From: Actinomadura sp. NBRC 104425
GTDB lineage: Bacteria > Actinomycetota > Actinomycetes > Streptosporangiales > Streptosporangiaceae
Direction: 5' to 3'
Assembly: GCF_030269545.1 (NCBI RefSeq)
Contig: NZ_BSTN01000014.1
Coordinates: forward strand, 62,001-126,000
Length of the DNA: 64,000 nucleotides
How positions within the stretch are numbered: position 1 is the first letter of the stretch; the number at the start of each line of letters is the position of its first letter. The position numbers and the translations under genes were made by a program. Positions 9,034-17,613 of this stretch are shown here, in pieces. The notes under the pieces are model-generated. The model saw only the letters and a program-made list of their open reading frames with translations, did no database searches and was not told the origin of the DNA.

Positions 9034-10053
9034 ATGGTGAGGGGTATGAGCGGTCATCACCATCACGGACACCGGCACGGAATGGGGGCGCGCGTCACCC
9101 ATCTGCTGCGGCCGCATTCGCACGAGGCGCACGACAAGGTGGATTCCGCGCTGGAGTCGAGTGCCGAGGGGATGCGGGCGCTGTGGATCTCCGTGGCCGG
9201 GCTCGGGCTGACAACGGTGCTGCAAGCGCTCGTGGTCGTGGTGTCGGGGTCGGTCGCATTGCTGGGGGACACGTTGCACAACGCGGCGGACGCGTTGACC
9301 GCCGTCCCGCTGGCCGTGGCGTTCCTTGTGGGCAGGCGTCCCCCTACGCGCCGCTACACCTACGGCTACGGCCGCGCCGAAGACCTCGCCGGAATCGTCA
9401 TCGCGGTGGCGATCGCCGCGTCCGCCGTAGGGGCCGGGTACGCGGCGGTCCAACGGCTCACCCATCCGCAGCCGGTGTCGCACCTTGGGGCGGTGGCGCT
9501 GGCCGGGCTGGTGGGCTTCGTCGGTAACGAACTCGTCGCCCGCTACCGCATCCGCGTGGGGCGCCGCATAGGCTCGGCCGCGCTCGTGGCGGACGGCCTG
9601 CACGCGCGCACGGACGGGTTCACGTCCCTGGCCGTGCTCCTTGGCGCGGGCGGGGCGTCCCTGGGCTGGACGTGGGCAGACCCCGTCGTCGGCCTCGTCA
9701 TCACCGCGGCCATCCTCCTGGTGCTGCGGCAGGCCGCCCGCGAGATCTGGCGCAGGCTCATGGACGCGGTCGACCCGGCGCTCGTGGAACGGGCCGAAAC
9801 CGTCCTGGCCGCCACCCCGGGTGTGCTGGGCGTAGGCCAGGTGCGGCTGCGCTGGGTGGGGCACCGGCTGCGCGCCGAATGCGACGTCGTCGTCGATCCG
9901 GGGCTCGACGTGGTCGCGGCACACCGGGTGGCCGTGGACGCCGAGCACGGCCTGATGCACGCGCTGCCCCGGCTGGCGGGCGCCGCCGTCCACGCCGACC
10001 CGCAGCCACGTGACGGAATCGACCATCACGCCGTCCTGACGGGGCATCGTTGA
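9034..10053 (+). CDS. cation diffusion facilitator (CDF) metal exporter
   Basis: A 339-residue CDF protein that exports divalent metal (Zn, Co, Ni or similar) by proton exchange. A His-rich N-terminus (SGHHHHGHRHG) is typical of metal handling. The paired metal-site motifs of the family are both present: LLGDTLHNAADALT in helix II and VADGLHARTDGFTS in helix V. A cytoplasmic C-terminal domain follows from about residue 250. Two ATG codons compete, at 9034 and 9046, and neither has an ideally spaced ribosome site; I keep the longer form. No metal-sensor gene is adjacent, so its regulation is not evident. Confidence 0.92.
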   Translation: MVRGMSGHHHHGHRHGMGARVTHLLRPHSHEAHDKVDSALESSAEGMRALWISVAGLGLTTVLQALVVVVSGSVALLGDTLHNAADALTAVPLAVAFLVGRRPPTRRYTYGYGRAEDLAGIVIAVAIAASAVGAGYAAVQRLTHPQPVSHLGAVALAGLVGFVGNELVARYRIRVGRRIGSAALVADGLHARTDGFTSLAVLLGAGGASLGWTWADPVVGLVITAAILLVLRQAAREIWRRLMDAVDPALVERAETVLAATPGVLGVGQVRLRWVGHRLRAECDVVVDPGLDVVAAHRVAVDAEHGLMHALPRLAGAAVHADPQPRDGIDHHAVLTGHR

Positions 10054-10127
10054 TCGGCAACGTATGAGACGTTAGTCCCGGGACGGATAGGAGACATACG
10101 GGCGCGAGCCGAATCGGAAGCAGCGGG

Positions 10128-13100
10128 ATGGCGGCGGTGGAGCAGTCAGGACAGGGCAGCGGAACCAACGACGACACTCCGCAGGCCGAGCGGCTGCGCG
10201 CGGCCGTCGAGGAGACCTACGGGCCGCTCACCGAGGCGTACGAGCGGCCGGAGGACACCGGTACGCGCCCGGCCTACGTCGACGCGCTGCGCGCCTTCCG
10301 TGAGCGGCGCGTCGTCGGCGACTGGGACGAGCTGGCGCGCCTGCTGGTCGCTCCGGCGTCGCTCGGCACGTCCGTAGTCAGACTGGTCGAGGCGGCGCGG
10401 GGCTCCGCCGACGCCGCGCAGGAGATCGTCACGCCCCTGCTCGCCCGGGGCGAACGCGTCCTCCTGCTGGCGCCCACCGCCGGCGAGGTCGAGCAGATCG
10501 CGGGCGGCTACGCCGACGACCACGGCACCTTCGTCGTCCGGCTCGACACGGCAGCCGAGCCGCAGCCGCAGGGCTCGGAAGGGACGCTCCCGCTGCAGCC
10601 CGCCACCGAGGAGAAGCCCGCCGGCTCCACCGGCACCGCGCCCCTGCCCACGGTGGCCGACGCGCCGTCCAGCGGATCACCGGCACCCGAACGCGCCGCC
10701 ACCATCCGCCCGGTCGGCGAGGCGTGGCGGCAGGCGTGGCAGACCGAGATCCGCTTCCTGCGCCGCGGCCTGGTGTGGCTGGAGCAGTGGCCGCGGGACG
10801 CCGCCGCCCTCGAATCCCTGCGCACCGAGGACCGGCGCCGCCGCGCAGAGGTCGACGCCCGGCGCACCGGCCTGCGCACCCGCATCGACGAGCTGCGGAC
10901 CGCCGTCGGCGCGGCCGAGCAGGCCGTCGCGGAGGCCGGCCGCGAGGACGAACGGCTCGCCGCCGAAGTCGACCGCATCACCGCCGAGCTGGTGGAGCCG
11001 CGCGCCGAGGCGCAACGCCTCCAGGCCGCGGCGGACGCGGCGGCGGCCGCCGCCGACCGCCTCTCCCAGGCCGCCGACGCCGCGCAGGCCCACTGCGCCC
11101 AGATCGACGCCCGGCTCGCCCACGCGCGCACCGAACTGCAGGCCGCCCGCGAGCAGGAGATCACCCTCGCGGACCAGCTGGAGAAGGCGCATCAGGAACT
11201 GCCCGTCGCCGGCGCCGAGGCCGAACGGCTGCAGGCCGCCTCCGCCGACGCCGCCGCCGAGGCCCATGCCGCCTACTACCGGGCCGTCTCCGCCGAGTCG
11301 GCGCTGTCGGCACGGCGCCGCACCCTGACCCTCGGCCAGCGCCTGCACGTCGCCGCCCCGCCGCCCGACCTGCGCGACCTGCGCGCCGAGGCCAAGGCCC
11401 GCAAGCGCGAGGCCGACGACGCCGCCGTGCGCGCCGCCGAGGCCAAGCAGGCCGCCGAGCGGGCGGAACTGCGCCGCTCCGGGCTGATCCGGTTCGTCAA
11501 CGAGGGCGGCGCCGGGCTGACCGCCGCCCGCCAGGCCCAGCAGAGCCTGGACGCCGAGATCATCCGGCTGACGGCCGAACGCGAGACCGCCGCCGGCGAC
11601 TACCGGGAACGCGCCCGCGAGGCCGCCGAGGCCGTCGACCGGGCCACCCAGGCGTCCAGCGCGGCCCGGCACGCGCACCAGGCCGTCCGCCTGATCGAGG
11701 AGCGCCTCGCGGCCGCCCGCACCGCCCGCCAGGAGGCGCAGGCCGCGGGCGAACGCAGCCGCGCCCTGGCGGCGACCGCGGCGCAGCGCCTGGCGGACGC
11801 CGAAGCCGAGTTGGCCGACCTGGAATCGGCCGCCGAGCAGGAGCAGGCCGCCCGCGCCGCCGAACTGGCGTCCGCCGAGGAGACCGCCCAGCGCACTCGC
11901 GAGCACGTCCAGGACTTCTGCGGCACCGACCCCGCCGACGCCGCCCCCGACCGGCTGGAGACCCACCAGCGGCGCGCCATGGAACGGATCGAGCAGCTCA
12001 CCGGCTACCTGGAGGCGGGCGAGCACGACGCCTCAGGCGAGACCGCAGACATCCTCCTGCGCACCGCCGACCTGGTCTGCGCCGTCCCGCTCGCCGCCGC
12101 TGCCGCCCTCCCTGCGTCCGCCGAGTACGACACCCTGGTCGTGACGGGCGCCGAAGCCGTCACCGACGCCCAGTTCCTGGTAGGCGCCGTCCGCACCCGC
12201 AACTGGATCCTCCTGGGCGACCCCACCCGCCCCCCGGAGGACACCGACGAGCCCACCCTTCCCGGCACCCCCTTCACCCGGTGTGCGGAGCAAGCCCCCC
12301 ACCTGCTCCACCGCCACACCACCGCGGACCCGACCCCCAGCACTCCAGCGGAGCCCGCTTCCGAGGAAGACGCACCCACGCCCACCCCCGCCCACGAAGC
12401 CGAGACCGCCGAACCCCCAGCAACACCCGCCGACGCGAGCACGCCTTCCGCCACCCCCGGCGCCGATAAGGTCGAGCCCGCGCCCAACAACGGGGCCGCC
12501 GACGAGGAGGCCGCCTCCGCCCGCGATGCCGAGGCCGTCACCGAACAGTCGGCCACACCCGACGCCGTGGCCCTCGGCAGTGAATCGGACCCCGAAGACA
12601 CGATCGCGGCCACTGACACCCCCGCAGACGACTCCCCGCCCAGCGCCACCGCCGCTGAGGACACACCCGCACCAGAGGCCGCCGCACACTCGACTCCACC
12701 CGCCGACACAACCACGCCCCTACCCACCCCCACGCACAAGACCTCCCCCAACGCGACCAGCACCGCAGACACACCCACGTCCGCGCACGAACCAAAAGCC
12801 GCCGCACACTCGACTCCACCCGCCGACACGACCACGCCCCTACCCACCCCCACGCACGACTCCTCCCCCAGCGCCACCAGCACCGCGGACACACCCGCGT
12901 CCGCGCACGAACCAAAAGCCGCCGAAGACCCGACCGCACCCGCCGACGCGACCAGGCCCCTCCCCGCCTCTACCGCCAGCGGGGATGAGCCCACGCCCGC
13001 CAAAGCAACCGTGGCCATGCCCACCCTGACGGACGACGTCCCGTCCAAAAGCGCCCCCGCTCACACACCCGAGCCAGAACCCGCACCCGACTCGTCCCCC

Positions 13101-13619
13101 GCCACCGAACAGGCGGCCTCACCCACCGCCGAGGCAGACTCCGCGTACCCCACTGCGGCAGACGTCACCACGCCGGACGCACCCGCCCCCTACACCGCAG
13201 CCGAACCCCAGACCACGCCCGCTCCCACGCAACCCACCGACGTCCCCGAGCCACCTGCCGTAGTCGGGACCACCGCGCCCGTCCCCGCACCTGCCGAAGC
13301 CGAGTCCGTGTACCCGACCGCGGCAGACGTCACCATGCCGGACGCACCCGCCCCCTACGCCGGGGCCGAAGACGCACCCCCACCCGCGCAGACCACCGAC
13401 GACGCCGAACCGCCCAGCACAGCAGACGCCACCACACCTGTCGCGTCAGACCCCGCGTACCCCACTGCGGCAGACGTCACCATGCCTGACGTCTCCACTC
13501 CCCAGGCCGGAGCCGACGACGCGCGTCCGGCCACCGAGGCGCTCCCCCCGGACGAGCCCGGACCAGCCTCCAACTCCCAGGAGGAGCGGCCGGCCGACCG
13601 CAACACCGGAAATCAATGA
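10128..13619 (+). CDS. 1163-residue coiled-coil protein with a degenerate SF1-helicase-like core and repeat-rich tail
   Basis: Three parts are visible. Residues about 60-130 look like the start of a superfamily 1 helicase fold: a Walker-A position without GKT (LLVAPASLGTSVVRL) and a motif-Ia-like strand (ERVLLLAPTAGEVEQIAGG). Residues about 200-615 are a long Ala/Glu/Arg coiled coil. Residues about 665-700 resemble motifs II-III (YDTLVVTGAEAVTDAQFLVG and WILLGDPTRPP), with the DE of motif II lost but GDP-x-x-x-PP kept. Residues about 710-1163 are a Pro/Thr/Ala/Glu tail with tandem repeats. In AAA_11-type helicases a coiled coil is inserted at the same place, so this is probably a catalytically dead derivative acting as a scaffold. 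No signal peptide. It stands alone and ends at a strong terminator. Confidence 0.7.
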   Translation: MAAVEQSGQGSGTNDDTPQAERLRAAVEETYGPLTEAYERPEDTGTRPAYVDALRAFRERRVVGDWDELARLLVAPASLGTSVVRLVEAARGSADAAQEIVTPLLARGERVLLLAPTAGEVEQIAGGYADDHGTFVVRLDTAAEPQPQGSEGTLPLQPATEEKPAGSTGTAPLPTVADAPSSGSPAPERAATIRPVGEAWRQAWQTEIRFLRRGLVWLEQWPRDAAALESLRTEDRRRRAEVDARRTGLRTRIDELRTAVGAAEQAVAEAGREDERLAAEVDRITAELVEPRAEAQRLQAAADAAAAAADRLSQAADAAQAHCAQIDARLAHARTELQAAREQEITLADQLEKAHQELPVAGAEAERLQAASADAAAEAHAAYYRAVSAESALSARRRTLTLGQRLHVAAPPPDLRDLRAEAKARKREADDAAVRAAEAKQAAERAELRRSGLIRFVNEGGAGLTAARQAQQSLDAEIIRLTAERETAAGDYRERAREAAEAVDRATQASSAARHAHQAVRLIEERLAAARTARQEAQAAGERSRALAATAAQRLADAEAELADLESAAEQEQAARAAELASAEETAQRTREHVQDFCGTDPADAAPDRLETHQRRAMERIEQLTGYLEAGEHDASGETADILLRTADLVCAVPLAAAAALPASAEYDTLVVTGAEAVTDAQFLVGAVRTRNWILLGDPTRPPEDTDEPTLPGTPFTRCAEQAPHLLHRHTTADPTPSTPAEPASEEDAPTPTPAHEAETAEPPATPADASTPSATPGADKVEPAPNNGAADEEAASARDAEAVTEQSATPDAVALGSESDPEDTIAATDTPADDSPPSATAAEDTPAPEAAAHSTPPADTTTPLPTPTHKTSPNATSTADTPTSAHEPKAAAHSTPPADTTTPLPTPTHDSSPSATSTADTPASAHEPKAAEDPTAPADATRPLPASTASGDEPTPAKATVAMPTLTDDVPSKSAPAHTPEPEPAPDSSPATEQAASPTAEADSAYPTAADVTTPDAPAPYTAAEPQTTPAPTQPTDVPEPPAVVGTTAPVPAPAEAESVYPTAADVTMPDAPAPYAGAEDAPPPAQTTDDAEPPSTADATTPVASDPAYPTAADVTMPDVSTPQAGADDARPATEALPPDEPGPASNSQEERPADRNTGNQ
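12680..12980 (+). repeat. 120-bp in-frame tandem repeat in the tail of the coiled-coil gene
   Basis: The block beginning GCCGCACACTCGACTCCACC occurs at 12681 and again at 12801, exactly 120 bases later, with a diverged third copy from about 12919. Each unit encodes 40 residues of Pro/Thr/Ala-rich sequence (AHSTPPADTTTPLPTPTH...). Confidence 0.85.
13140..13495 (+). repeat. three copies of an AYPTAADVT-type repeat
   Basis: Segments encoding YPTAADVTxPD recur near 13146, 13311 and 13458, spaced about 165 and 147 bases, in the C-terminal tail of the same gene. The linkers between copies vary in sequence and length. Confidence 0.75.
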
Positions 13620-13641
13620 GGTGACGCCCCGCGCATACGCG

Positions 13642-13671
13642 AAAGGGCCCGCCCTTCCGGGCGGGCCCTTT
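13642..13671. terminator. strong 13-bp hairpin terminator, bidirectional
   Basis: AAAGGGCCCGCCC (13642-13654), loop TTCC, GGGCGGGCCCTTT (13659-13671). The A and T ends make it an intrinsic terminator on both strands, between the coiled-coil gene and the convergent holin-like gene. Confidence 0.9.
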
Positions 13672-13717
13672 GGATGCTGCGCGCAGACCGTCCCTCACGA
13701 TCCGCCGCCGGCACGGA

Positions 13718-14101
13718 TCAGTCGTCGGCGTCCACGAAGAGGTTGAGGAGCCAGCCGACGACGCCGACGATGATGGCGCCCCAGAAGGCCGCCCAGAATC
13801 CGGCGACGTGGAAGGCCAGGTCGAGCGCGGTGGCGATCTTGCTGGTGAGCAGGAGCAGCAGGGCGTTCACCACGAGCCCGATGAGCCCGAGAGTGAGCAC
13901 GTAGAACGCGCATCCGAGGGTCTTGATGATCGGCTTGATGATGGCGTTGACCAGGCCGAAGATGACCGCGACGGCGACCAGCACGAGGGCTCGGCGCCCG
14001 GTGTCGTCTCCGGTGACGGTGATGCCGTCCAGCACCAGCGCGGCCACGGCCAGCGCCACCGCGGTGATCCCGGTCTTGATGAGAATCGACACGTCATCCA
14101 T
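13718..14101 (-). CDS. phage-holin-4-like small membrane protein
   Basis: A 127-residue protein with four hydrophobic helices, of the 'phage holin family / superfamily IV' type that is widespread on bacterial chromosomes and usually unrelated to phage lysis. The conserved segment FGLVNAIIKPIIKTLGC between helices 2 and 3 is visible, as is the C-terminal AFWGAIIVGVVGWLLNLFV. No phage genes are nearby. Its role in the cell envelope is unknown. Confidence 0.82.
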   Translation of the reverse strand: MDDVSILIKTGITAVALAVAALVLDGITVTGDDTGRRALVLVAVAVIFGLVNAIIKPIIKTLGCAFYVLTLGLIGLVVNALLLLLTSKIATALDLAFHVAGFWAAFWGAIIVGVVGWLLNLFVDADD

Positions 14102-14202
14102 CCTGCGCGCGCGGCGCGGACGGCGTCATCACTCCGTGCGGCGATCCGCCGGACGGCCGCGTCACCGTCGGGGGCGATCCGCGGCTCGTCCGTCCGGAGC
14201 GG

Positions 14203-14661
14203 TCACTCGGAGCGGTCGAAGAACGGGGACGCCGCCTTGACCTGGGATCGCGCGGCGGAGCGAGGCCCAGGCGCCGGGGCGGGCGCGGCCGGGGAGGCAG
14301 GGGCGGCGGTGGCCTGGCGGGCGGCGGAGGCGGCGGCGCTGTTGCGGATGCGGGCCAGTTCGCGTTCGAGCCGCCGCTTCTCCATCTCCAGGGTGGTGAG
14401 CGACTCCTCGCGTTCCTCGCGCAGGGCGCGCACCTCGCGGCGCGTCCGAATCGTGCGGGCCGTCCCCATGCACGTGAGCACCATCCCGATGACCAGCACC
14501 ACCGCGAACAGGGCACCGGCGAAGAACACCTGCCACTGGTTGTTCACACCGGGGACGGCGCTGCCGAAGACGGTCAGGGTGGTGTCGCCGGGGTTGTCCA
14601 GCACGACGCCGACGCCCACGACGGCGGCCACGGCGATCAGCAGGACTCCGAGGAAGGTCAT
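14203..14661 (-). CDS. LapA-type two-helix membrane protein with coiled-coil tail
   Basis: A 152-residue protein starting at the ATG at 14661, preceded by GGAGAGGAG. It has two hydrophobic helices (about residues 1-22 and 45-67), an intervening short extracytoplasmic segment with the DUF1049/LapA-like phrase NPGDTTLTVFGS, a charged coiled coil (residues 78-115: REVRALREEREE, LEMEKRRLERELARI) and an Ala/Pro-rich end. The architecture matches LapA_dom proteins, which in enterobacteria assemble LPS machinery but in actinomycetes have no known role. Confidence 0.72.
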   Translation of the reverse strand: MTFLGVLLIAVAAVVGVGVVLDNPGDTTLTVFGSAVPGVNNQWQVFFAGALFAVVLVIGMVLTCMGTARTIRTRREVRALREEREESLTTLEMEKRRLERELARIRNSAAASAARQATAAPASPAAPAPAPGPRSAARSQVKAASPFFDRSE

Positions 14662-14903
14662 GACTCTCCTCTCCAACGGCCACAGAGCCGAGCGGGGGCT
14701 CTCACCCTGCCAGACACCGCCGGAAACTTGTGCGTTCTGTCCGCAAATGAGAGGAGGCCACCACATCGGGTGACGAATGGTCCACCATCTGACCCAAGCG
14801 CACGCCGTTCTTGCAGACCACCGGGCCGAACCGCCGCCCGCCGGAAGGCGACCGGCGCGGGCCGATCCGGGGATCAGATGTTCGCTCCGAGGCTTACGAC
14901 CGC

Positions 14904-15375
14904 TCAGGGTCGGGGATGGGCGACCGCGTTGTACCAGGTCGGCGGCGTGTCGAAGCGGGCGTTGGGCAGATGCAGCCGCCCGCCGGAGGCGGCCACGGTC
15001 GCCGGCACGTCGAACCGGCGGTCGCTCACCCGCCGCACGACGCGGCCCTCGGTCCCCGACGCGTTCAGCCGCAGGACGGCCACCGCGTTGAGCCGGTTCT
15101 GCACCGCCAACAGCGTCCGGCCGCGCAGCAGCAGGCCGTCGCCCTCGCGCAGCGACTCGCCGTGCAGGTCCACCCGGCGGGTCGCGACGTAGGCGTACGG
15201 CCTCGGTCCGGTCTCGATGCCCTCAGAACGGAACTCGTCCGGTAGCCGGATCGTGGTCGGGAACGCCACCCCGGAACGGTGGCCGGCGGCAGCGCGGTCT
15301 GCGGACGCGTAAGCCGACGCTCACCACGGTGACCAGCCTGAGCACGATCGCAGCGGACACTATCCAACGTCGCAT
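14904..15375 (-). pseudogene. SMP-30/gluconolactonase-like secreted beta-propeller, internally deleted and frameshifted
   Basis: From the ATG at 15375 (AAAAGGA upstream) frame 1 encodes a signal peptide (MRRWIVSAAIVLRLVTVVSV). The next family block, RPQTALPPATVPG, is in a second frame, and AFPTTIRLPDEFRSEGIETG is in a third, so two frameshifts occur within about 100 bases. The open piece then joins the family's N-terminal PYAYVATR directly to its C-terminal REGDGLLLRGRTLLAVQNRL and ends PPTWYNAVAHPRP. Intact actinomycete relatives are about 300 residues, so roughly 200 propeller residues are missing. It lies 18 bases after the NmrA-like gene as the last member of that operon. The comparison with intact relatives is from memory of the family. 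Confidence 0.75.
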
Positions 15376-15393
15376 GATGTGTTCCTTTTCTTC

Positions 15394-16284
15394 TCAGGCC
15401 CCAGTTGGCGGGGTGAAAGCGTCGGCGTGGTCGCGGATGAAGTCGGCGACGTCGCGCGGGGGGCGGCCGAGCAGGTCGGCGACCGTGTCGGTGGTGAAGT
15501 CCCCCCAGCCGGAGGCGTAGGCCTGCGCGTACTCCTCCAGCATGTCGGCGATCCATTCCGGGACGCCGTGGCCGAGCAGGGTCTTGCGCTTGGCGTCGTC
15601 GCCGGCCGGCAGATACCGGACGGGCCTGCCGAGGACGCGGCTCATTTCGTCGGCGACCTCGGTGAACGTCCGCGAGCGCGGGCCGGTGAGGGTGTAGGTG
15701 CGGCCGTGGTGGCGGTCGGGGTCGTCGAGGAGCACGCGGGCGGCGCACCCGGCGATGTCGCGTGCGTCGATCATGCCGACCCGCGCCGACGCCATGTTCA
15801 GCGCGAACGTTCCGGTGGCGGAGATGTCGGCCGCCTCGTTCAGAAGGTTCTGCATGAACCAGTGGGGGCGCAGGATCGTCCAGCGCATGCCGCACCGTTC
15901 GGTCTCCCGGTCGGACAACGCGTGCAGCCTGCCGCTGCGGGTCGGCGCGTCGTGCGCCGCTCCGACGACGGACAGCCGCACGACGCGTTCCACACCGGCC
16001 TGGCGTGCGGCCCACACGGCGTTCATGTTGTTCTCCGGTGCGCGCGGGCCGTTCGGGGTGAGCAGCCACACGTCATGCACCCCCTCGAAGGCCGGCGGCA
16101 GCGACCGGGGGTCGTCGAGGTCGCCGGTGACGACCTCGACACCCCGCCCGCGCAGGCCGGCTGCCCTGGACGCGTCACGGACGAGAGCCCGCAGGTGCAC
16201 GTCGCCCCCATGCAACGTATCGAGCAGCGCGCTGGAGACAGTTCCGGTGGCTCCGATGATCAGCACAGTGCGCGGCACAGTCAC
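15394..16284 (-). CDS. NmrA-like NAD(P)-binding protein
   Basis: A 296-residue atypical short-chain dehydrogenase. The N-terminal dinucleotide-binding motif is GATGTVSSALLDTL (a variant of GATGxxG), with later VVRLSVVGA and LRPHWFMQNLLNE typical of NmrA/quinone-reductase-2-like proteins. These bind NAD(P)H and act as redox sensors or reductases. The GTG start overlaps the MFS stop (GTGA), so the two are coupled, and the decayed SMP-30 gene follows. Expression is probably controlled by the divergent LysR regulator. Confidence 0.88.
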   Translation of the reverse strand: MTVPRTVLIIGATGTVSSALLDTLHGGDVHLRALVRDASRAAGLRGRGVEVVTGDLDDPRSLPPAFEGVHDVWLLTPNGPRAPENNMNAVWAARQAGVERVVRLSVVGAAHDAPTRSGRLHALSDRETERCGMRWTILRPHWFMQNLLNEAADISATGTFALNMASARVGMIDARDIAGCAARVLLDDPDRHHGRTYTLTGPRSRTFTEVADEMSRVLGRPVRYLPAGDDAKRKTLLGHGVPEWIADMLEEYAQAYASGWGDFTTDTVADLLGRPPRDVADFIRDHADAFTPPTGA

Positions 16285-17534
16285 TTCCCTTCAGTGGTGA
16301 CGGGGAGACGGCCGGTGTCAACGGAGGGCGGCCGGCCGACGGCCCGGTTGACAGTGATGCGCTCCAACCCCAGGAGCACGACGGTCCCCGTGGAGAGGAG
16401 GGCGCCCAGGACGCACACGCCGGGCCAGCCGCCGTGCGCCCAGGCCACCGAGGTCAGCGCGGATCCCGCCGCGCCGCCGACGAAGAAGGTGGTCATGAAG
16501 GCGGAGTTGATGCGGTTGCGGGCCTCGGGCCGGAGCGCGTAGATGACGTTCTGGCTGCTGTTGAGCACCGCCTGGTGCGCCAAGTCCAGCACGACCACGC
16601 CGACGATCAGCAGCACCAGCGAGTGCGCCCCGGCGGCGAGGGCCGCCCAGGACGCCGTCAGCAGCACCGTCCCGGTGGCGGCCACGCGCTGGACGTGCCC
16701 GCGGTCCGCCAGCCGTCCCGCCACCGTGGCGGTCAGCGCACCGGCGACGCCGAGCAGGCCGAACAGGCCGATGGCCGACTCCGACCAGCCGTACGGCGGC
16801 CGCGCCAGCAGGAAGGTCAGCGCCGTCCACAGCACGCTGAACGACGCCAGGCTCAGCGCGGCGATGGCCGCCCGCCACCGCAGCAGCGGCTCGTATCGCA
16901 ACATCGCCACCGTCGAGCGCAGCAGCCCCGAGTAGGACATGCGCGTGCCGCCCGCGCCGAGCCGGGGCAGGAAGGCGCGCAGCAGCACGGCCATCAGCGC
17001 CATCAGCGCCGCGTTCACCCAGTAGACCGTCCGCCAGCCGCCCAGCTCGGACAGTGCTCCGGACGCGGTGCGCGCCAGCAGCAGGCCGAGCATCAGCCCG
17101 GTCATCACCGTGCCGACCACCCGGCCGCGCTCGGCCGGGTCCGCCAGCGCCGCCGCGAACGGCACGACGACCTGGGCGCCCACCGAGGTCAGCGCGGTGA
17201 GAGCGGTGCTGATCAGCAGCACCGTGCCGTTGGCAGCGGTCGCCGACACCAGCAGGAACACCGCGGTCGCCGCGTACAGCGACACCGCCAGCCGGCGCCG
17301 GTCCACCAGGTCGCCGAGCGGCACCAGCAGGATCAATCCCAGCGCGTATCCGCACTGCGCAGCGGTCACTATCAGCGCCGACTGCGATGTCCCGGTCCCC
17401 AGCTCCCGGCCGATCGAGTCGAGCAGCGGCTGCGCGAAGTAGTTGCCGGCGACCGCCAGTCCGGTCGCCACCGACATGAGCAGAAGCAGCCCGCGGGGCA
17501 TGCCGCCGACCGCATGAGGTCTCGTCGCCGTCAT
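16281..17534 (-). CDS. MFS transporter
   Basis: A 417-residue major facilitator protein with about 12 helices. The ATG at 17534 is preferred over the GTG at 17552 because the shorter form has GGGGG just upstream and starts closer to helix 1. The loop 2-3 signature is visible as VPLGDLVDRRRLAV, and the second-half loop as AGRLADRGHVQRVA. It belongs to the YnfM/AraJ-like drug or sugar efflux group. First gene of an operon with the NmrA-like gene and divergent from a LysR gene, the classic arrangement for inducible efflux. Confidence 0.9.
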   Translation of the reverse strand: MTATRPHAVGGMPRGLLLLMSVATGLAVAGNYFAQPLLDSIGRELGTGTSQSALIVTAAQCGYALGLILLVPLGDLVDRRRLAVSLYAATAVFLLVSATAANGTVLLISTALTALTSVGAQVVVPFAAALADPAERGRVVGTVMTGLMLGLLLARTASGALSELGGWRTVYWVNAALMALMAVLLRAFLPRLGAGGTRMSYSGLLRSTVAMLRYEPLLRWRAAIAALSLASFSVLWTALTFLLARPPYGWSESAIGLFGLLGVAGALTATVAGRLADRGHVQRVAATGTVLLTASWAALAAGAHSLVLLIVGVVVLDLAHQAVLNSSQNVIYALRPEARNRINSAFMTTFFVGGAAGSALTSVAWAHGGWPGVCVLGALLSTGTVVLLGLERITVNRAVGRPPSVDTGRLPVTTEGK

Positions 17535-17613
17535 GCCCCCAGCCTCGAGCACGGACGATCAATGAGTCCAACACATGTTTGTCATGACATCGATCTCCGA
17601 TCACGATTGATCC
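17535..17613. promoter_or_regulatory. divergent LysR/MFS promoter region
   Basis: A 79-base gap between divergent genes. It contains AT-rich stretches and the interrupted dyad ATCGATCTCCGATCACGAT, which has a T-N11-A spacing like that of LysR boxes. The site is inferred from position only. Confidence 0.4.

Noticed and set aside
13718-14101. Prophage holin
   Set aside because: No lysin, capsid or integrase genes nearby; the family is common on chromosomes.
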